Assembly (NCBI GenBank): GCA_029961745.1
Contig: CP124680.1
Coordinates: 4,340,001 to 4,404,000 of the forward strand
Direction of reading: 5' to 3'
Origin: Nocardioides sp. L-11A
Lineage (GTDB): Bacteria > Actinomycetota > Actinomycetes > Propionibacteriales > Nocardioidaceae
DNA length: 64,000 nt
The position numbers and the translations under genes were made by a program. The notes below the pieces were generated by a model. The model saw nothing but the letters and a program-made list of their open reading frames with translations. It ran no database searches and was not told the origin of the DNA. This document shows, piece by piece, positions 63,650 through 64,000 of this stretch (position 1 is its first letter; each line of letters opens with the position of its first letter).

Positions 63650-64000
63650 TCAGAAGGTCTCGAGGTCGTCGAGGGAGATCGTGTCGATGACCGGCGGGGC
63701 GGGCGGCTGGGGCTGCTGGCGCTTGCTGAGCCGCACCTCGGAGTGTCCGCCGCAGCCGTGCTGGTGCGCGACCACCCGGCCGTCGTCGTTGGCGTCGCCG
63801 TTGGCACACACGCCGAACAGCTCCGACAGCGGGCCGGCGAGCCGGACCAGGAAGCCGCAGGAGTGGCAGTGGTGCGGCGCGGACTTGGCGATGGGGGCGT
63901 CGGGACCGGCGGCGCCGTCGTACCAGCGCTCGGCGGCGGCGTCGCGGCCCTCGGGCGAGAGCACCCGGACCCGGCCGAGCCCGAGGTCCTTGGCGACCTG
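63650..64000 (-). CDS. DUF3027 protein, N-terminus beyond the window
   Basis: The last 116 residues of a DUF3027-family protein. A zinc-binding-like region reads HHCHSCGFLVRLAGPLSELFGVCAN, then a further VVAHQHGCGGHSE, then a proline-rich end and VIDTISLDDLETF. DUF3027 is an actinobacterial family of unknown function, usually close to DUF2530, as here. The 5' part of the gene lies past base 64000. Confidence 0.8.
   Translation of the reverse strand, partial: QVAKDLGLGRVRVLSPEGRDAAAERWYDGAAGPDAPIAKSAPHHCHSCGFLVRLAGPLSELFGVCANGDANDDGRVVAHQHGCGGHSEVRLSKRQQPQPPAPPVIDTISLDDLETF

Overview
The window is very GC-rich, uses GTG starts freely, encodes mycothiol-dependent and actinobacterial-specific families (DUF5302, DUF4245, DUF4032, DUF2530, DUF3027, choice-of-anchor P), and shows many leaderless promoters. 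Together these point to a high-GC actinobacterium, most likely Nocardioides or a close relative in the Propionibacteriales. It reads as chromosome backbone with little accessory DNA: no rRNA, tRNA, CRISPR array, prophage or recognisable transposase is visible.

Layout. 1-5.4 kb: a truncated Pls/PosA-type NRPS-like enzyme, divergent from an acyl-CoA ligase. 5.4-8.6 kb: an AbiEi/DUF559 nuclease-like gene between two copies of a 107-bp palindrome, a frameshifted HtrA protease and a DUF5302 protein. 8.6-18 kb: an ABC-F ATPase, a mycothiol-dependent enzyme, a SIMPL protein, an RsmC-like methyltransferase with truA, a PfkB kinase, xseA-xseB, a MazEF-type toxin-antitoxin pair, a membrane protein and DUF4245. 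18-22.3 kb: a molybdate regulator with modABC, then glpX. 22.4-25.7 kb: TetR with a DUF981 membrane protein, and two alpha/beta hydrolases. 25.7-30 kb: a sugar ABC importer. 30-35.4 kb: DUF4032, L-asparaginase, a YdeI-like protein, two decayed genes (MerR, DUF6194) and a DUF222-HNH nuclease. 35.6-41.3 kb: a seven-gene thiamine operon behind a TPP riboswitch. 41.3-49 kb: a flavoprotein monooxygenase, a secreted choice-of-anchor P protein, class I fumarase, small proteins, DUF1648-GntR, and class II fumarase. 49-53.6 kb: small membrane proteins, a 190-bp tandem duplication, a secreted transglycosylase-like protein, a second AbiEi/DUF559 gene between two 42-bp palindromes, and PhoH. 53.8-59.2 kb: trmB and the str operon (rpsL-rpsG-fusA-tuf, minus strand). 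59.2-64 kb: an NCS2 purine permease, an MFS transporter with MarR, DUF2530, a methyltransferase and the end of a DUF3027 gene.

Most notable observation. Both AbiEi/DUF559 nuclease-like genes sit inside a pair of near-identical palindromes. Each locus has its own palindrome sequence but the same geometry: one copy 110-125 bp before the start codon and one 18-20 bp after the stop. A further solo copy of each palindrome lies elsewhere in the window, and four more unrelated long palindromes occur in gene ends or gaps. This resembles REP/RAYT logic, but with a PD-(D/E)XK-like nuclease in place of a transposase. It may be an undescribed class of repeat-associated nuclease element. The evidence is two loci in one window, so it is a hypothesis.

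A second global pattern is a TANNNT hexamer exactly 6-7 nt before the start codon of fourteen genes, which predicts leaderless transcripts.
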